64,000 nt of DNA from Alkalicoccobacillus gibsonii. GTDB taxonomy: Bacteria; Bacillota; Bacilli; Bacillales; Bacillaceae_D. Positions 51,736 to 60,572 of the stretch are shown piece by piece. Position 1 is the first letter of the stretch. Every line of letters starts with the position of its first letter. The notes below the pieces were generated by a model. It was not told the DNA's origin and ran no database searches. It was given only the letters and a program-made list of their open reading frames with translations. The position numbers and the translations under genes are program-made. The stretch is taken from NCBI RefSeq assembly GCF_016798245.1, contig NZ_JAEUZA010000003.1, positions 239,100-303,099 on the forward strand. Direction: 5' to 3'.

Positions 51736-51812
51736 GAACTGGATTTTGATGTGTACACTAACTAATTTCTGGGAAAGGGTAAACAGAAGCAAAGGAAGCG
51801 AGGAGAGATGAG

Positions 51813-52784
51813 ATGAACACTCGGGCCGGCTTACTGTTTACTGGTTTCTTGATGATCGGTTTAGTGGCGTGTGGAGACAATGATCAAACGGATGCTTCAA
51901 ATGAAGAGAATGAAACAGGTGACGAAACAGTTGTCCAAGAGCCATCTGTTGAAATTGAAGAGGATCAGGAGGATGGGGAAGAGTCGGAAGTTCCTGAAAG
52001 TGAGAGCGAAGTGGAAGCGGAAGAACACAATTCGGATGTTCAAGAGCTTAAGAGATTTGATTCAAGCGAAGAACGAGAAGCGAAGACAACCAAAGAAGAT
52101 GAGTATGTAGTAAATGGTTTGTTTGTTGGCGGTGAGATTACCGATGGCAAGGTCATCGATGAAATGGATCATGGGCTGCATGACGGATTTGAACGCTTGG
52201 TACTGGATGTGTATGAAGGAAATTTTCAAGAAGTGAGAGGCCAAGCTAAGATTCCTAACTATTTTGAAGTCGCACAGGAATACTATCCTGCCAGGCTGGT
52301 TTATACCTTAAATGGTATTCGTGATCAGGCCGACGAATTTCCGAGTTTTGACGAGTCTGCCCTTTTTTCTTACATGGATATACTCCCTGTTTTTGATGAT
52401 TCAATGATGATACTCGCTTCCTATTTTATTGAAAGCGTTGAATATGAAGTGTTTGAAATGCATGATCCAGGAAAAATCGTTACCGATGTTCGAATGCTAG
52501 AGAAAGAAGAGCATCCTTCTGTTTTTTCTGTGAGGACGAGGTCAATTTACCCTCCTGATGAAACAGTTGCTGATATTCAAAATTTTTCAACGGAACTTGA
52601 TGTCACTGAGAATGAACACGTCAGAACCATTCATTCCAAAGATGAAACACTATTTGTGGAAGAAGGGTATTACCGGACAATGGAAGAAGCAGAGGCAAGA
52701 GTTGCAGAGCTTCAGGATGACTTGGATTTTGAGCTTCATATTGAAGAACGTGGAATGTTTGATCTACCAGAAGTGATCGAATAA
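51813..52784 (+). CDS. Acidic lipoprotein of unknown function
   Basis: This 323-residue protein has a lipobox (LLFTGFLMIGLVAC) followed by a very acidic low-complexity stretch (residues about 20-85, mostly E, D and S) that should be an extended linker, and a folded C-terminal half (about 100-320) with no family I recognise. The last part (TMEEAEARVAELQDDLDFELHIEERG) is helical. Strong acidity suits an alkaliphile or halophile surface. RBS GAGGAGAG. Confidence 0.72.
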   Translation: MNTRAGLLFTGFLMIGLVACGDNDQTDASNEENETGDETVVQEPSVEIEEDQEDGEESEVPESESEVEAEEHNSDVQELKRFDSSEEREAKTTKEDEYVVNGLFVGGEITDGKVIDEMDHGLHDGFERLVLDVYEGNFQEVRGQAKIPNYFEVAQEYYPARLVYTLNGIRDQADEFPSFDESALFSYMDILPVFDDSMMILASYFIESVEYEVFEMHDPGKIVTDVRMLEKEEHPSVFSVRTRSIYPPDETVADIQNFSTELDVTENEHVRTIHSKDETLFVEEGYYRTMEEAEARVAELQDDLDFELHIEERGMFDLPEVIE

Positions 52785-52786
52785 AC

Positions 52787-52829
52787 AAAAAAGCGAGTGC
52801 CCTAATCATAAATGGGCATTCGCTTTTTT
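52787..52829. terminator. Bidirectional terminator
   Basis: AAAAAAGCGAGTGCCC / GGGCATTCGCTTTTTT between convergent genes. Confidence 0.92.
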
Positions 52830-52838
52830 CATTTTATT

Positions 52839-53954
52839 CTATTCCTCAAAAGGTACCCAGCCACGAGCGTTCATAATTAAATTCCAAAGTGGTTCTGGGA
52901 GTGTATATGTTTCTTTTTGACTAACTTTAATGACTGTTTGGATGTTGGCCTCTTCGCCATTCTTCACCATGTTCACCCAGTTAGGCTCGATCAGAAGCTC
53001 TCTTCCGATGGCTACAAAGTCCATGTCCTCATCCTCTAAAACGGCTACTGCTTGAGCTGGTGTATGGACTGAACCAACTCCAACGATTGGTACTTGCTTC
53101 CCAACTCGCTCTTTAATGAGGCTTAGTCTACTTCTTGTTTCATCTGCGCCTCTACGTGCTTTTGAATGAGCTTCCATAAGAGAGACATGAAGATAATCAA
53201 GTTCTTTTTGTGCGAGTGCATCAACGAGTACAAAGGTATCCTCCATCGTTAAACCAGGTGTTTCTGGTTCTTCAGGAGAAAAACGGTACCCTACTAAGAA
53301 GTTCTCTGCACCCTCAGTTGCCACCGCGCTTTTTACTGCATCAACAATGGCTAACGGGAAAGCGAGACGGTCTGATGCGGACTCTCCGCCCCATGCATCT
53401 GTTCGTTTATTTGTATGTGGAGAAAAGAATTGTTGAATTAAGTAGCCATTGGCACCATGGATTTCAACTCCATCAAATCCGGCTTTAATCGCTCTTGTTG
53501 TTGCAGAGCCAAAGCCTTCGATGATTTCTTTGACCTCTGCATCCGATAGGCCACGAGATCCTTTTTCAGGAAGGTCACTTGCACTTAATACGTCACCATT
53601 TGGTACTAGATCAGGAGGGCACTGCAAGCCGCCGTGATGAATTTGAATAACAGCCTTAGCACCCTTCGCATGAATGGTTTCAGCAAGTCTTTTTAAACCA
53701 GGTATGTGTGCATCATCATAGATACCTGGCTGACCCGGGAAGGCTTTGCCGTTTACGTGAACATTGGCACAGGCCGTAATGACGATTCCTGGACCATCTG
53801 AGCGAGCACCAATAAATGGGATCTCTTGCTCCGAGATTGTTCCGTCATCATTTGAGCTATAGTGCGTCATCGGTGCAACCATAATTCGGTTCTCGGTTTG
53901 TACACCGCTTCTAAATGTAAATGGTTCAAAAAGAGGTTGATAAGCTGACTTCAT
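52839..53954 (-). CDS. NADH:flavin oxidoreductase, old yellow enzyme family
   Basis: The 371-residue FMN enzyme has FEPFTFRSGVQTENRIMVAPMTHYSSNDDG, VIQIHHGGLQ, AGFDGVEIHGANGYLIQQFFSPHTNKRTDAWGG and VGVGSVHTPAQAVAVLEDEDMDFVAIGRELLIEP (phosphate loop). It resembles B. subtilis YqiG. It probably reduces an activated double bond or nitro compound. ATG 53954 is preferred to TTG 53978: GAAGG is nine bases from it and the family begins near MKSAYQPLFEPF. Confidence 0.9.
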   Translation of the reverse strand: MKSAYQPLFEPFTFRSGVQTENRIMVAPMTHYSSNDDGTISEQEIPFIGARSDGPGIVITACANVHVNGKAFPGQPGIYDDAHIPGLKRLAETIHAKGAKAVIQIHHGGLQCPPDLVPNGDVLSASDLPEKGSRGLSDAEVKEIIEGFGSATTRAIKAGFDGVEIHGANGYLIQQFFSPHTNKRTDAWGGESASDRLAFPLAIVDAVKSAVATEGAENFLVGYRFSPEEPETPGLTMEDTFVLVDALAQKELDYLHVSLMEAHSKARRGADETRSRLSLIKERVGKQVPIVGVGSVHTPAQAVAVLEDEDMDFVAIGRELLIEPNWVNMVKNGEEANIQTVIKVSQKETYTLPEPLWNLIMNARGWVPFEE

Positions 53955-54184
53955 CTTCAACAGCCTTCTTTCGTTCAATTTTGTTTGTTCCTTTGCTCAG
54001 TTTAGGTGGTTAACTCATTCTCTGCAAACCATCTGCTCATGTTTGGACTTATGACAACATATTTGCTTTTTTTCGCAAAAACCCTTCATCACTGGAGGGC
54101 ATTTGCATAGGATAAAGCACCTGAATAACTGTCATGCATAAAGAAATAAAACGATACAAGCATCCACATGGGAGGTGATCGAAA

Positions 54185-54991
54185 GTGAAGCTACGTATTA
54201 AAGAGTTGGGAAAATCCTTTCAAAAGGATGGCCAGATTACAGAGGTTTTAAAACCGGTCAACCTGCAAATAGAGAAGGGAAAGTTTGTCAGTGTACTTGG
54301 TCCGAGTGGATGTGGGAAATCCACGCTTTTTAATATCATTGCAGGGCTAACCACACCTACATCAGGTGATGTGCTCGTTGATGGCCAGAGTATTCTTAAC
54401 AGAAGTGGTCAGGTCGGTTATATGCTTCAAAAAGATTTGCTACTACCCTGGCGTACGATTATCCAAAATGTCATTCTTGGACTGGAATTAAAAGGGATAA
54501 AGAAAAAAGAAGCAATAGCTGAAGCTCTGCCCCTTCTTGAACGCTACGGGTTAAAAGGATTTGAAAACCATTTTCCAAGTGAATTATCTGGAGGGATGAG
54601 GCAACGGGCGGCTCTGTTGCGAACGTTCCTGTACGATGCAGACATCATGCTATTAGATGAACCTTTTGCGGCGCTTGATGCACAGACAAAAGGTCAAATG
54701 CAGTCCTGGCTGCTTAAGATGTGGGCTGATGTAGAGAAAACAATCATGTTTGTGACACATGACATTGATGAAGCCATTTTTTTATCGGATACCATCTATG
54801 TTCTCTCAGCGAGGCCAGGTTCAGTCAAAGCTGTACTTGAAGTTGATCTGAAACGTCCTCGCCAAAGAGAAGATCTGTTAACCGATGAATTTCTAGACAT
54901 GAAACGTACCTTGTACCATTTACTTTCACAAGAAGAAAAGGAGGGAGAGCCAAGTGAGCGCGGTGAGCAAACAGAACAAAAAGGCAGGTGA
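54185..54991 (+). CDS. ABC importer ATPase, SsuB/TauB/ThiZ type
   Basis: This 268-residue ATPase has Walker A LGPSGCGKST, Q-loop GYMLQKDLLLPWRTIIQNVILGLEL, signature LSGGMRQR, Walker B IMLLDEPFAALD and switch VTHDIDEAIFL. The QKDLLLPWRT and DEPFAALDAQTK wording is that of the nitrate/sulfonate/taurine/thiamine-precursor group. GTG 54185 follows GGGAGGTGA. Its 3' end overlaps the permease gene by 38 bp. Confidence 0.92.
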   Translation: MKLRIKELGKSFQKDGQITEVLKPVNLQIEKGKFVSVLGPSGCGKSTLFNIIAGLTTPTSGDVLVDGQSILNRSGQVGYMLQKDLLLPWRTIIQNVILGLELKGIKKKEAIAEALPLLERYGLKGFENHFPSELSGGMRQRAALLRTFLYDADIMLLDEPFAALDAQTKGQMQSWLLKMWADVEKTIMFVTHDIDEAIFLSDTIYVLSARPGSVKAVLEVDLKRPRQREDLLTDEFLDMKRTLYHLLSQEEKEGEPSERGEQTEQKGR

Positions 54992-55775
54992 TGGAGAAGA
55001 AGGATCAGGCAAGTGGTTCTCCTTCTATACCATTTTAGGTAGGTGTCTGGTCGGGATCTTTATTATAGCTGGCTGGGAACTCGGGGTTCGGTTTGGATTG
55101 GTTGATTCATACTACTGGAGTTCACCAACAGTCATTCTTGAAAAAGGCTGGTTTCAATTAACAGAGAGCACATTGATTCAAGACCTACTGTTTACGTCTG
55201 GGGCCACCATATATGGGTTCGTGCTTGGAACTGTAATTGGGGCGGTGATTGGTCTTTCCTTTTGGTGGTCAAAATTGTATGCAGTCATTAGTGAGCCTTA
55301 CTTAGTCGCATTTAATGCCATTCCTAAATTAGCATTAGCTCCCGTTCTTGTAATTCTGATCGGGATAGGGTTTTCCTCAAAAGTGGTTCTCGCTTTTAGT
55401 ATGACGGTCATTGTAACAGCTTTGGCAGCTTATAGCGGAGTGAAGCAGATTGATCCCGATATGGAGAAGCTTCTCTATACACTTGGGGCAAAAAGACGAC
55501 ATGTCTTCTCAAAAGTAGTCATTCCTTCATCATTGCCTTGGATTATCAGTAGCCTGCGAATCAATATTGCTCTTGCTCTCGCCGGAACCATTGTCGGTGA
55601 GTTTATAGCTTCAAGAGAAGGGATTGGACGCATGATTCTTTATGCAGGGCAAATCCTCGATATCGATTTGGTTTGGGTTGGTGTAACGGTACTCTCGCTA
55701 TTGGCCTTATTCATGTACTGGTTTGTTGGATTAATCGAACGATGGCTACTTAAAAAAATTGGGCAACAACCTTAA
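54954..55775 (+). CDS. ABC importer permease, SsuC/ThiX type
   Basis: This 273-residue protein has six membrane segments and the family EAA-like loop PDMEKLLYTLGAKRRHVFSKVVIPSSLPWIISSLRINIALALAGTIVGEFIASREGIG. YLVAFNAIPKLALAPVLVILIGIGFSSKV is the BPD2 core. It starts at GTG 54954, eight bases from AAGGAGGG, inside the ATPase gene. It belongs with the flanking ATPase and binding protein. Confidence 0.92.
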   Translation: MSAVSKQNKKAGDGEEGSGKWFSFYTILGRCLVGIFIIAGWELGVRFGLVDSYYWSSPTVILEKGWFQLTESTLIQDLLFTSGATIYGFVLGTVIGAVIGLSFWWSKLYAVISEPYLVAFNAIPKLALAPVLVILIGIGFSSKVVLAFSMTVIVTALAAYSGVKQIDPDMEKLLYTLGAKRRHVFSKVVIPSSLPWIISSLRINIALALAGTIVGEFIASREGIGRMILYAGQILDIDLVWVGVTVLSLLALFMYWFVGLIERWLLKKIGQQP

Positions 55776-55790
55776 GGAGGTATGGAACGG

Positions 55791-56801
55791 ATGCTTAGAA
55801 CGTTAAAGTCAAAAGCAACGATTGTATGCATGATTGCATGTGGCGTACTACTTGCTAGTTGTAGCGGCAGTAACGAGGTTGAACTTGAAAAGGTATCTAT
55901 TGCTGAGCCTGCACATTTAACCGGGTATTTACCATTATATATTGCCATTCAAGAGGGGTATTTTGAAGAAGAAGGACTTGATGTAGAGATGGTCACAGCT
56001 GCCGGAGGGGCACATGTTACATCACTCGTTAGTGGAGAGGTATGGGGTAACATTGCTGGACCTGACTCAAATGAGCTTGCAAACGATGGAAATAGTGATC
56101 CCATTGTAGCAGTAGCAAACGTTGTAAATCGGGCGAATGTGTATCTCATGGCCGAAAAGGGAACACAGCCAGACGGAGACAGTGACGAAGAGCTTGCCGA
56201 TTTTATCAAGGGTAAGAATATAGCTGCAAGCAGATACGGAGGAAGTCCAAACCTATTAACAAGATCATTACTCATTGATCTTGGCATTGATTTAGAAAAT
56301 GACGTAACGCTTGAGGAACCTGCGGATGTCACGGCGGTCATTGCATTAGTTGAACAAGGGAAATCTCAAATGGCAAATGGTGCGGAACCAACGATCGCTG
56401 AAGGAATAAACAAAGGAATCTGGGAAGAGCCATTCTTTGGATTTCCATCACTTGGAGATTACCCTTACTCCGTGATTAGTGTGAAGCAATCCACAATTGA
56501 CGAGGACCCAGAACAGGTTCAAGGCTTTGTTCGAGCGATCTTACGTGGACTTGAGACAGTCTATGGGGACCCGGAACTTGCCGAAGAGGTCCTGCGTAAA
56601 GAATTCCCAACTCTTAGCGACGAACAGGTTGAAGCTACGCAAGACCGAGCATACAAGGATGAACATTGGAGTAAGGACGGCATCATTACAGAAGAAGCAT
56701 TAGCCAAAACAATGGATGTCCTAAAGAAAACCGGTATTTACGACCAACCGTACTCATACGAAAAAATGGTAGATATGCAGTTTGTTGAGGATAGCGAGTA
56801 A
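55791..56801 (+). CDS. ABC importer substrate-binding lipoprotein (NMT1/SsuA-like)
   Basis: This 336-residue protein has a lipobox (ATIVCMIACGVLLASCSGS) and an NMT1-type domain: VSIAEPAHLTGYLPLYIAIQEGYFEEEGLDVEMVTAAGGAHVTSLVSGEVWGNIAGP. The ligand could be a sulfonate, a pyrimidine thiamine precursor or another small organic acid; no TPP riboswitch or sulfonate monooxygenase is present to decide. ATG 55791 is chosen over ATG 55782, which lies one base after AAGGAGG. Confidence 0.9.
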   Translation: MLRTLKSKATIVCMIACGVLLASCSGSNEVELEKVSIAEPAHLTGYLPLYIAIQEGYFEEEGLDVEMVTAAGGAHVTSLVSGEVWGNIAGPDSNELANDGNSDPIVAVANVVNRANVYLMAEKGTQPDGDSDEELADFIKGKNIAASRYGGSPNLLTRSLLIDLGIDLENDVTLEEPADVTAVIALVEQGKSQMANGAEPTIAEGINKGIWEEPFFGFPSLGDYPYSVISVKQSTIDEDPEQVQGFVRAILRGLETVYGDPELAEEVLRKEFPTLSDEQVEATQDRAYKDEHWSKDGIITEEALAKTMDVLKKTGIYDQPYSYEKMVDMQFVEDSE

Positions 56802-56808
56802 CGATAGA

Positions 56809-56925
56809 AAAGGAAGCTAGGACAAAACTACAAATTGATTAAATTGGGCAAATGATTCATTGAGTGAATCATCTGCTTTTCTTTTTTTAATGGGACAAGT
56901 TAAGCGAGTGTTCTCCCGAAGCGGA
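56809..56925 (+). repeat. Intergenic structured repeat family, decayed copy F
   Basis: AGCTAGGACAAAACTACAAA, then GGGCAAATGATTCATTGAGTGAATCATCTGC (the eroded hairpin), then AAGCGAGTGTTCTCCCGAAG corresponds to the left third of the family; the central and right parts are missing. Confidence 0.65.
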
Positions 56926-56962
56926 AATTCACCACATTTTCTACAAAAAGTTGTTTACTAAT

Positions 56963-56997
56963 GTTCGTTATTGTTCGATAATAAGGATAGAACGTTC
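56963..56997 (+). promoter_or_regulatory. Candidate DeoR-type operator upstream of its own gene
   Basis: GTTCG half-sites at 56963-56967 and 56973-56977 (10 bp apart) and a GAACGTTC palindrome at 56990-56997. The same half-site in the other orientation recurs before uxaC. Confidence 0.6.
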
Positions 56998-57014
56998 ATT
57001 AAAGGAGAATACAC

Positions 57015-57773
57015 ATGTTGTCATTAGAACGTCACGAAAAACTATTAGCTTACCTCGATAAGCATAAAGCCCTTAAGGTATCGGTCGTTAGTGATCTACT
57101 TAAAGTCACAGAAAAAACCATTCGTTTAGATTTGGAAGAATTAGAAAAACGTCATTTATTGCAACGGGTTCATGGTGGAGCGGTCATTCGTCAAGATCAA
57201 AAGCGGCTTTTCCCTGAGAAGGAACGCCAATCGAGTCATCAAAATAAAAAGGCAGAGATTGCTAAAGCTGCACTAAAAACAATTGAACCAAATGAAGTGA
57301 TTTTGTTAGATGGAGGCAGTACAACCTATGCACTTGCAGAGCTGTTAGGTGAGTTTCCACTAGCTGTCATAACAAATGACATTGAGATTGCTCATGTACT
57401 GTATGCCAAAGAAAACATTCAACTGACAATGCTAGGCGGGTCACAGCTTGGAGCAACCACTTCACTGTTTGGAAATCAGACCATTGAAGCATTATCGCAC
57501 CTCTATGTCAGTCGTTTATTTCTTGGAACAACAGGAGTATCCATTGACCTGGGACTAACCGTACTTAATAGCTTTCACTACGATTGGAAAAGTACAGTGA
57601 TTAAACGAGCAAAGCATGTCACTTTGCTTGCAGATTCTACAAAGTTTGAGCAAACGGGACTGATGACATTTGCGACGCTTGACCAGTTAGATCTGATTAT
57701 TACAGATTCTGACTTGGATGAATCAATTTATGATGCGTTTAAAGAGAGAGTTCCTCACATCAAATTAGCCTAA
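57015..57773 (+). CDS. DeoR-family regulator of galacturonate use
   Basis: The 252-residue protein has an N-terminal DeoR winged helix (RHEKLLAYLDKHKALKVSVVSDLLKVTEKTIRLDLEELEKRHLLQRVHGGAV, residues 5-56) and a C-terminal sugar-phosphate sensor domain (EVILLDGGSTTYALAELL, LAVITNDIEIAHVL, LGTTGVSIDLGLTVLN, HVTLLADSTKFEQTG). DeoR proteins usually sense a phosphorylated sugar intermediate. It lies just upstream of uxaC, and CGAAC/GTTCG half-sites occur before both genes, so regulation of the uxa genes is likely. Confidence 0.9.
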   Translation: MLSLERHEKLLAYLDKHKALKVSVVSDLLKVTEKTIRLDLEELEKRHLLQRVHGGAVIRQDQKRLFPEKERQSSHQNKKAEIAKAALKTIEPNEVILLDGGSTTYALAELLGEFPLAVITNDIEIAHVLYAKENIQLTMLGGSQLGATTSLFGNQTIEALSHLYVSRLFLGTTGVSIDLGLTVLNSFHYDWKSTVIKRAKHVTLLADSTKFEQTGLMTFATLDQLDLIITDSDLDESIYDAFKERVPHIKLA

Positions 57774-57789
57774 AATGAAAGCATTGTGA

Positions 57790-57837
57790 TGTAAGCGCCA
57801 ACATGATATAATCAAACCAAATCGAACGAATTCGAAC
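57790..57837 (+). promoter_or_regulatory. cre-like site and DeoR half-sites upstream of uxaC
   Basis: TGTAAGCGCCAACA (57790-57803) matches cre with one mismatch. CGAAC half-sites at 57823-57827 and 57833-57837 are 10 bp apart, the mirror of the GTTCG pair upstream of deoR. Confidence 0.6.
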
Positions 57838-57891
57838 AATTGTAATCTATAAATCTTCGAAATGCGTTCAACCTTTGAAGGAGAGATACTG

Positions 57892-59310
57892 ATGATTTCC
57901 ACAGGTAAAGCGTTTATTCATGATGATTTTCTACTATCTAACGAGCCAGCTAAAAGGCTCTACCACGAATTTGCAAAAAATCAACCGATCTTAGATTATC
58001 ACTGCCACGTATCTCCACACGAAATTGCTGACGATCGTCGTTATAACAATATTGCAGAAGTTTGGTTACACGGGGATCATTATAAATGGCGGGGCATGCG
58101 TGCTCTAGGAATTGACGAAGCTTATATTACAGGTGAAAAAAGTGACAAGGAGAAATTTCTAAAGTGGGCTCAAGCGGTTCCGCACACAATCGGAAATCCT
58201 CTTTATCACTGGACACATCTAGAACTAAAACGGTACTTTGGAGTTGACGAGCTGTTAAATGAACAGTCTGCTGAGCGAATCTGGACGCAAGTGAATGAGC
58301 GTCTACAGGACTCCGATATGAGTACACGAGGAATTATCAATCAATCAAATGTAAGCGTAATCTGCACAACGGACGATCCGATTGATTCATTAGAATCTCA
58401 CAAAAAGTTAGCTGCAGAAAACGGTGAGTTTAAAACAAAAGTCTATCCTGCTTTCCGTCCGGACAAAGTACTAGCCATTAACACGGATTTGTTTAAAGGC
58501 TATGTTGAGAAGCTAGGTGCAGCGAGTGATATAGAGATCAACTCGTATCAAGAATTGCTGAATGCTTTAGAGAAACGTGCAAATGTGTTCCATGAAGCAG
58601 GCTGCCGTTTATCTGACCATGGAATAGACACCATTCCATACACAAATACATCAGAAGCCGAAGCTGGGTCCGTTTTCCAAAAAGCATTAAACGGGGAAGA
58701 TGTAACACCTGAAGAAGTACTTTCTTACCAGGCTTACACGATGCAATTCCTTGGTCGTCTCTATCACAAACTAAACTGGACGATGCAGCTGCATCTAGGT
58801 GCGGCACGTAATAATAATACGCGCATGTTCAACCAACTTGGTCCAGATACCGGTTTTGATTCTATGGGAGACGCGCCTATGGCTGAGTCTCTAAATGGAT
58901 TTTTGAATGAACTGGAAAAAACAGATCAGCTACCTAAATCGATTATTTATACAGTTAACCCTATCTATAATGAAGTCATTGCATCTGCTATTGGAAACTT
59001 CCAATCGAGTGGAGCACAAGGCAAGATTCAATTTGGATCTGGCTGGTGGTTCAACGATCAGAAGGAAGGTATGCTTAAGCAGCTTAAAGACCTTTCAAGT
59101 ATTGGAATTTTAAGCACATTTGTAGGAATGTTAACGGACTCAAGAAGCTTTCTTTCTTATACAAGACATGAGTATTTCCGTCGCGTGCTGTGTGACTTAG
59201 TTGGAAGCTGGATCGCAGCAGGAGAAGCACCTGAGGATTATGAGTGGATTGGTGCAATGATTGAGAACATCTGCTACCACAATGCTGAACGTTACTTTGA
59301 ACTAGGTTAA
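57892..59310 (+). CDS. uxaC: Glucuronate/galacturonate isomerase
   Basis: This 472-residue enzyme isomerises D-galacturonate to D-tagaturonate (and glucuronate to fructuronate). FIHDDFLLSNEPAKRLYHEFAKNQPILDYHCHVSPHEIADDR gives the metal-binding HCH, and LYHWTHLELKRYFGV, VSVICTTDDPIDSLESHKKL, SDHGIDTIPY and QLHLGAARNNN follow the UxaC family. Length is normal. ATG 57892 is eight bases from AAGGAG. It is followed by a terminator, so it is not co-transcribed with uxaA and uxaB, which lie beyond the pectate lyase gene. Confidence 0.95.
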   Translation: MISTGKAFIHDDFLLSNEPAKRLYHEFAKNQPILDYHCHVSPHEIADDRRYNNIAEVWLHGDHYKWRGMRALGIDEAYITGEKSDKEKFLKWAQAVPHTIGNPLYHWTHLELKRYFGVDELLNEQSAERIWTQVNERLQDSDMSTRGIINQSNVSVICTTDDPIDSLESHKKLAAENGEFKTKVYPAFRPDKVLAINTDLFKGYVEKLGAASDIEINSYQELLNALEKRANVFHEAGCRLSDHGIDTIPYTNTSEAEAGSVFQKALNGEDVTPEEVLSYQAYTMQFLGRLYHKLNWTMQLHLGAARNNNTRMFNQLGPDTGFDSMGDAPMAESLNGFLNELEKTDQLPKSIIYTVNPIYNEVIASAIGNFQSSGAQGKIQFGSGWWFNDQKEGMLKQLKDLSSIGILSTFVGMLTDSRSFLSYTRHEYFRRVLCDLVGSWIAAGEAPEDYEWIGAMIENICYHNAERYFELG

Positions 59311-59315
59311 ATGAA

Positions 59316-59354
59316 GAAAAAGGTCTGCCACATAAGATTGACAGACCTTTTTTT
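59316..59354. terminator. Terminator between uxaC and the pectate lyase gene
   Basis: AAGGTCTG / CAGACCTT stem with T tract on the plus strand and A tract (T on the other strand) upstream; serves both convergent genes. Confidence 0.85.
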
Positions 59355-59358
59355 GAAT

Positions 59359-60366
59359 CTATTTATTTAATACACGTTCTGGCCAGTTGCCAGCCCAAGC
59401 ATAACCTAATCGTCTTTCTTCTTCGATCTCCATGATCTTGTGACGAATGACACCATCTCTACCTGAGAAGATTGGACGATTTGTACCGATTTGGTAGAAT
59501 CTATACCACGTTTGTGCACCTTGTTCATTAAAGAAGTGAGGTTCTACTCTTCTCTCATATCTAGTATTCTTTACTTTTGCCTTTTCAAACCATCTTAGTG
59601 CGTTGTTAACTGCATTTTTCACTTCAGGTGTTTGGTCAGGTCGTGCTTGAAGCCATTCAACAACACCAACTGACTCGTCGGCAGAGATTGATACATGCTC
59701 ATAGGCTCTACCAGGCATAGGCTCATAGGTTTCAGGGTGGTGCTGCTGACCCCATGCAGTTGGTTTCCCTTGGGAAATGATTTGAGACTTGAGAATGTAA
59801 TCTAACCCAAGATCAATCGCATCAAAAAGCTCAGCTCGCAATTCGTCATTTCCAAAATCACCATCAAACGGTGCTTCTTGATTGGCGATTTGCTCCATCA
59901 CTTCTAGCACATTAATCATGGCCTGGTCGTTAAATGTTACGTAATTTGAATACCATACGTTGTCAGAAGGCGTGCCACGCTCAGGATAGACTTGAGTGAT
60001 ACCGCCACTTTCATATTGAAGCTTAAAGAGAAAGTCGATGGCTGCATTTGCACTATCTAGGAATCGCTGATCACCAGTTAATTGATATGCTTGGGCAACA
60101 ACTAATAACTCTGAGACGGTTGCATCATTATCGACCGTTCCTAGCTCTTGTCCATTCGAAATCCAAACCGACCTTGGTTCACTACCATCCCAATCGCGGG
60201 TGTAGATGTGAGGTGAATCCTTTGTCCAGCCTCCATGTTCCATTTGCCAGGTTAATAGATGCTCGGCTTGAGTCACTACGTCGTTTGCTTTTGCAACAGA
60301 GGGAGTAAACAGTCCAAACAAAAGGACGATTGCAAAAATGGGAGAGAGAAAGGTACCTTTTTTCAA
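59359..60366 (-). CDS. Pectate lyase, polysaccharide lyase family 10
   Basis: This 335-residue secreted enzyme cleaves polygalacturonate by beta-elimination. A signal peptide (residues 1-27, ...GLFTPSVAKA) precedes a complete PL10 domain: WQMEHGGWTKDSPHIYTRDWDGSEPRS, GTVDNDATVSELLVVAQAY, KLQYESGGITQVYPERG, YVTFNDQAMINVLEVM, WGQQHHPETYEPMPGRAYEHVSISADESVGVVEWL and FSGRDGVIRHKIMEIEEERRLGYAWAG. These include the Asp and Arg residues around the catalytic groove of the family. TTG 60366 is set by GGAG eight bases upstream. A cre-like box lies 85 bp upstream. It feeds galacturonate to the flanking uxa genes. Confidence 0.93.
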   Translation of the reverse strand: MKKGTFLSPIFAIVLLFGLFTPSVAKANDVVTQAEHLLTWQMEHGGWTKDSPHIYTRDWDGSEPRSVWISNGQELGTVDNDATVSELLVVAQAYQLTGDQRFLDSANAAIDFLFKLQYESGGITQVYPERGTPSDNVWYSNYVTFNDQAMINVLEVMEQIANQEAPFDGDFGNDELRAELFDAIDLGLDYILKSQIISQGKPTAWGQQHHPETYEPMPGRAYEHVSISADESVGVVEWLQARPDQTPEVKNAVNNALRWFEKAKVKNTRYERRVEPHFFNEQGAQTWYRFYQIGTNRPIFSGRDGVIRHKIMEIEEERRLGYAWAGNWPERVLNK

Positions 60367-60450
60367 TAGAATCACTCCATTCGTTTTTTGGTTGGTATAG
60401 ATCAAATTTACTATTTTCCCTCCTTTAGGATGAATATAATATAGACAGTT

Positions 60451-60464
60451 AGTAAGCGCTTTCA
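60451..60464 (-). promoter_or_regulatory. cre-like site upstream of the pectate lyase
   Basis: On the minus strand TGAAAGCGCTTACT matches the cre consensus except for the last base. Confidence 0.65.
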
Positions 60465-60572
60465 ATTACTGATAATAATGTCGTAAAACGATTCCATTCA
60501 AGAGAAATGTATGTATTTTTGTCAGAATAAACTTGGGAAAATTATTTTATATGTTGAAAGGGGTAATAAAAG

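Noticed and set aside
54185..56801. Naming the transporter as thiamine-precursor (ThiXYZ) or sulfonate (SsuABC) specific
   Set aside because: No TPP leader, no thiamine genes and no monooxygenase nearby; the sequence alone does not choose between them.
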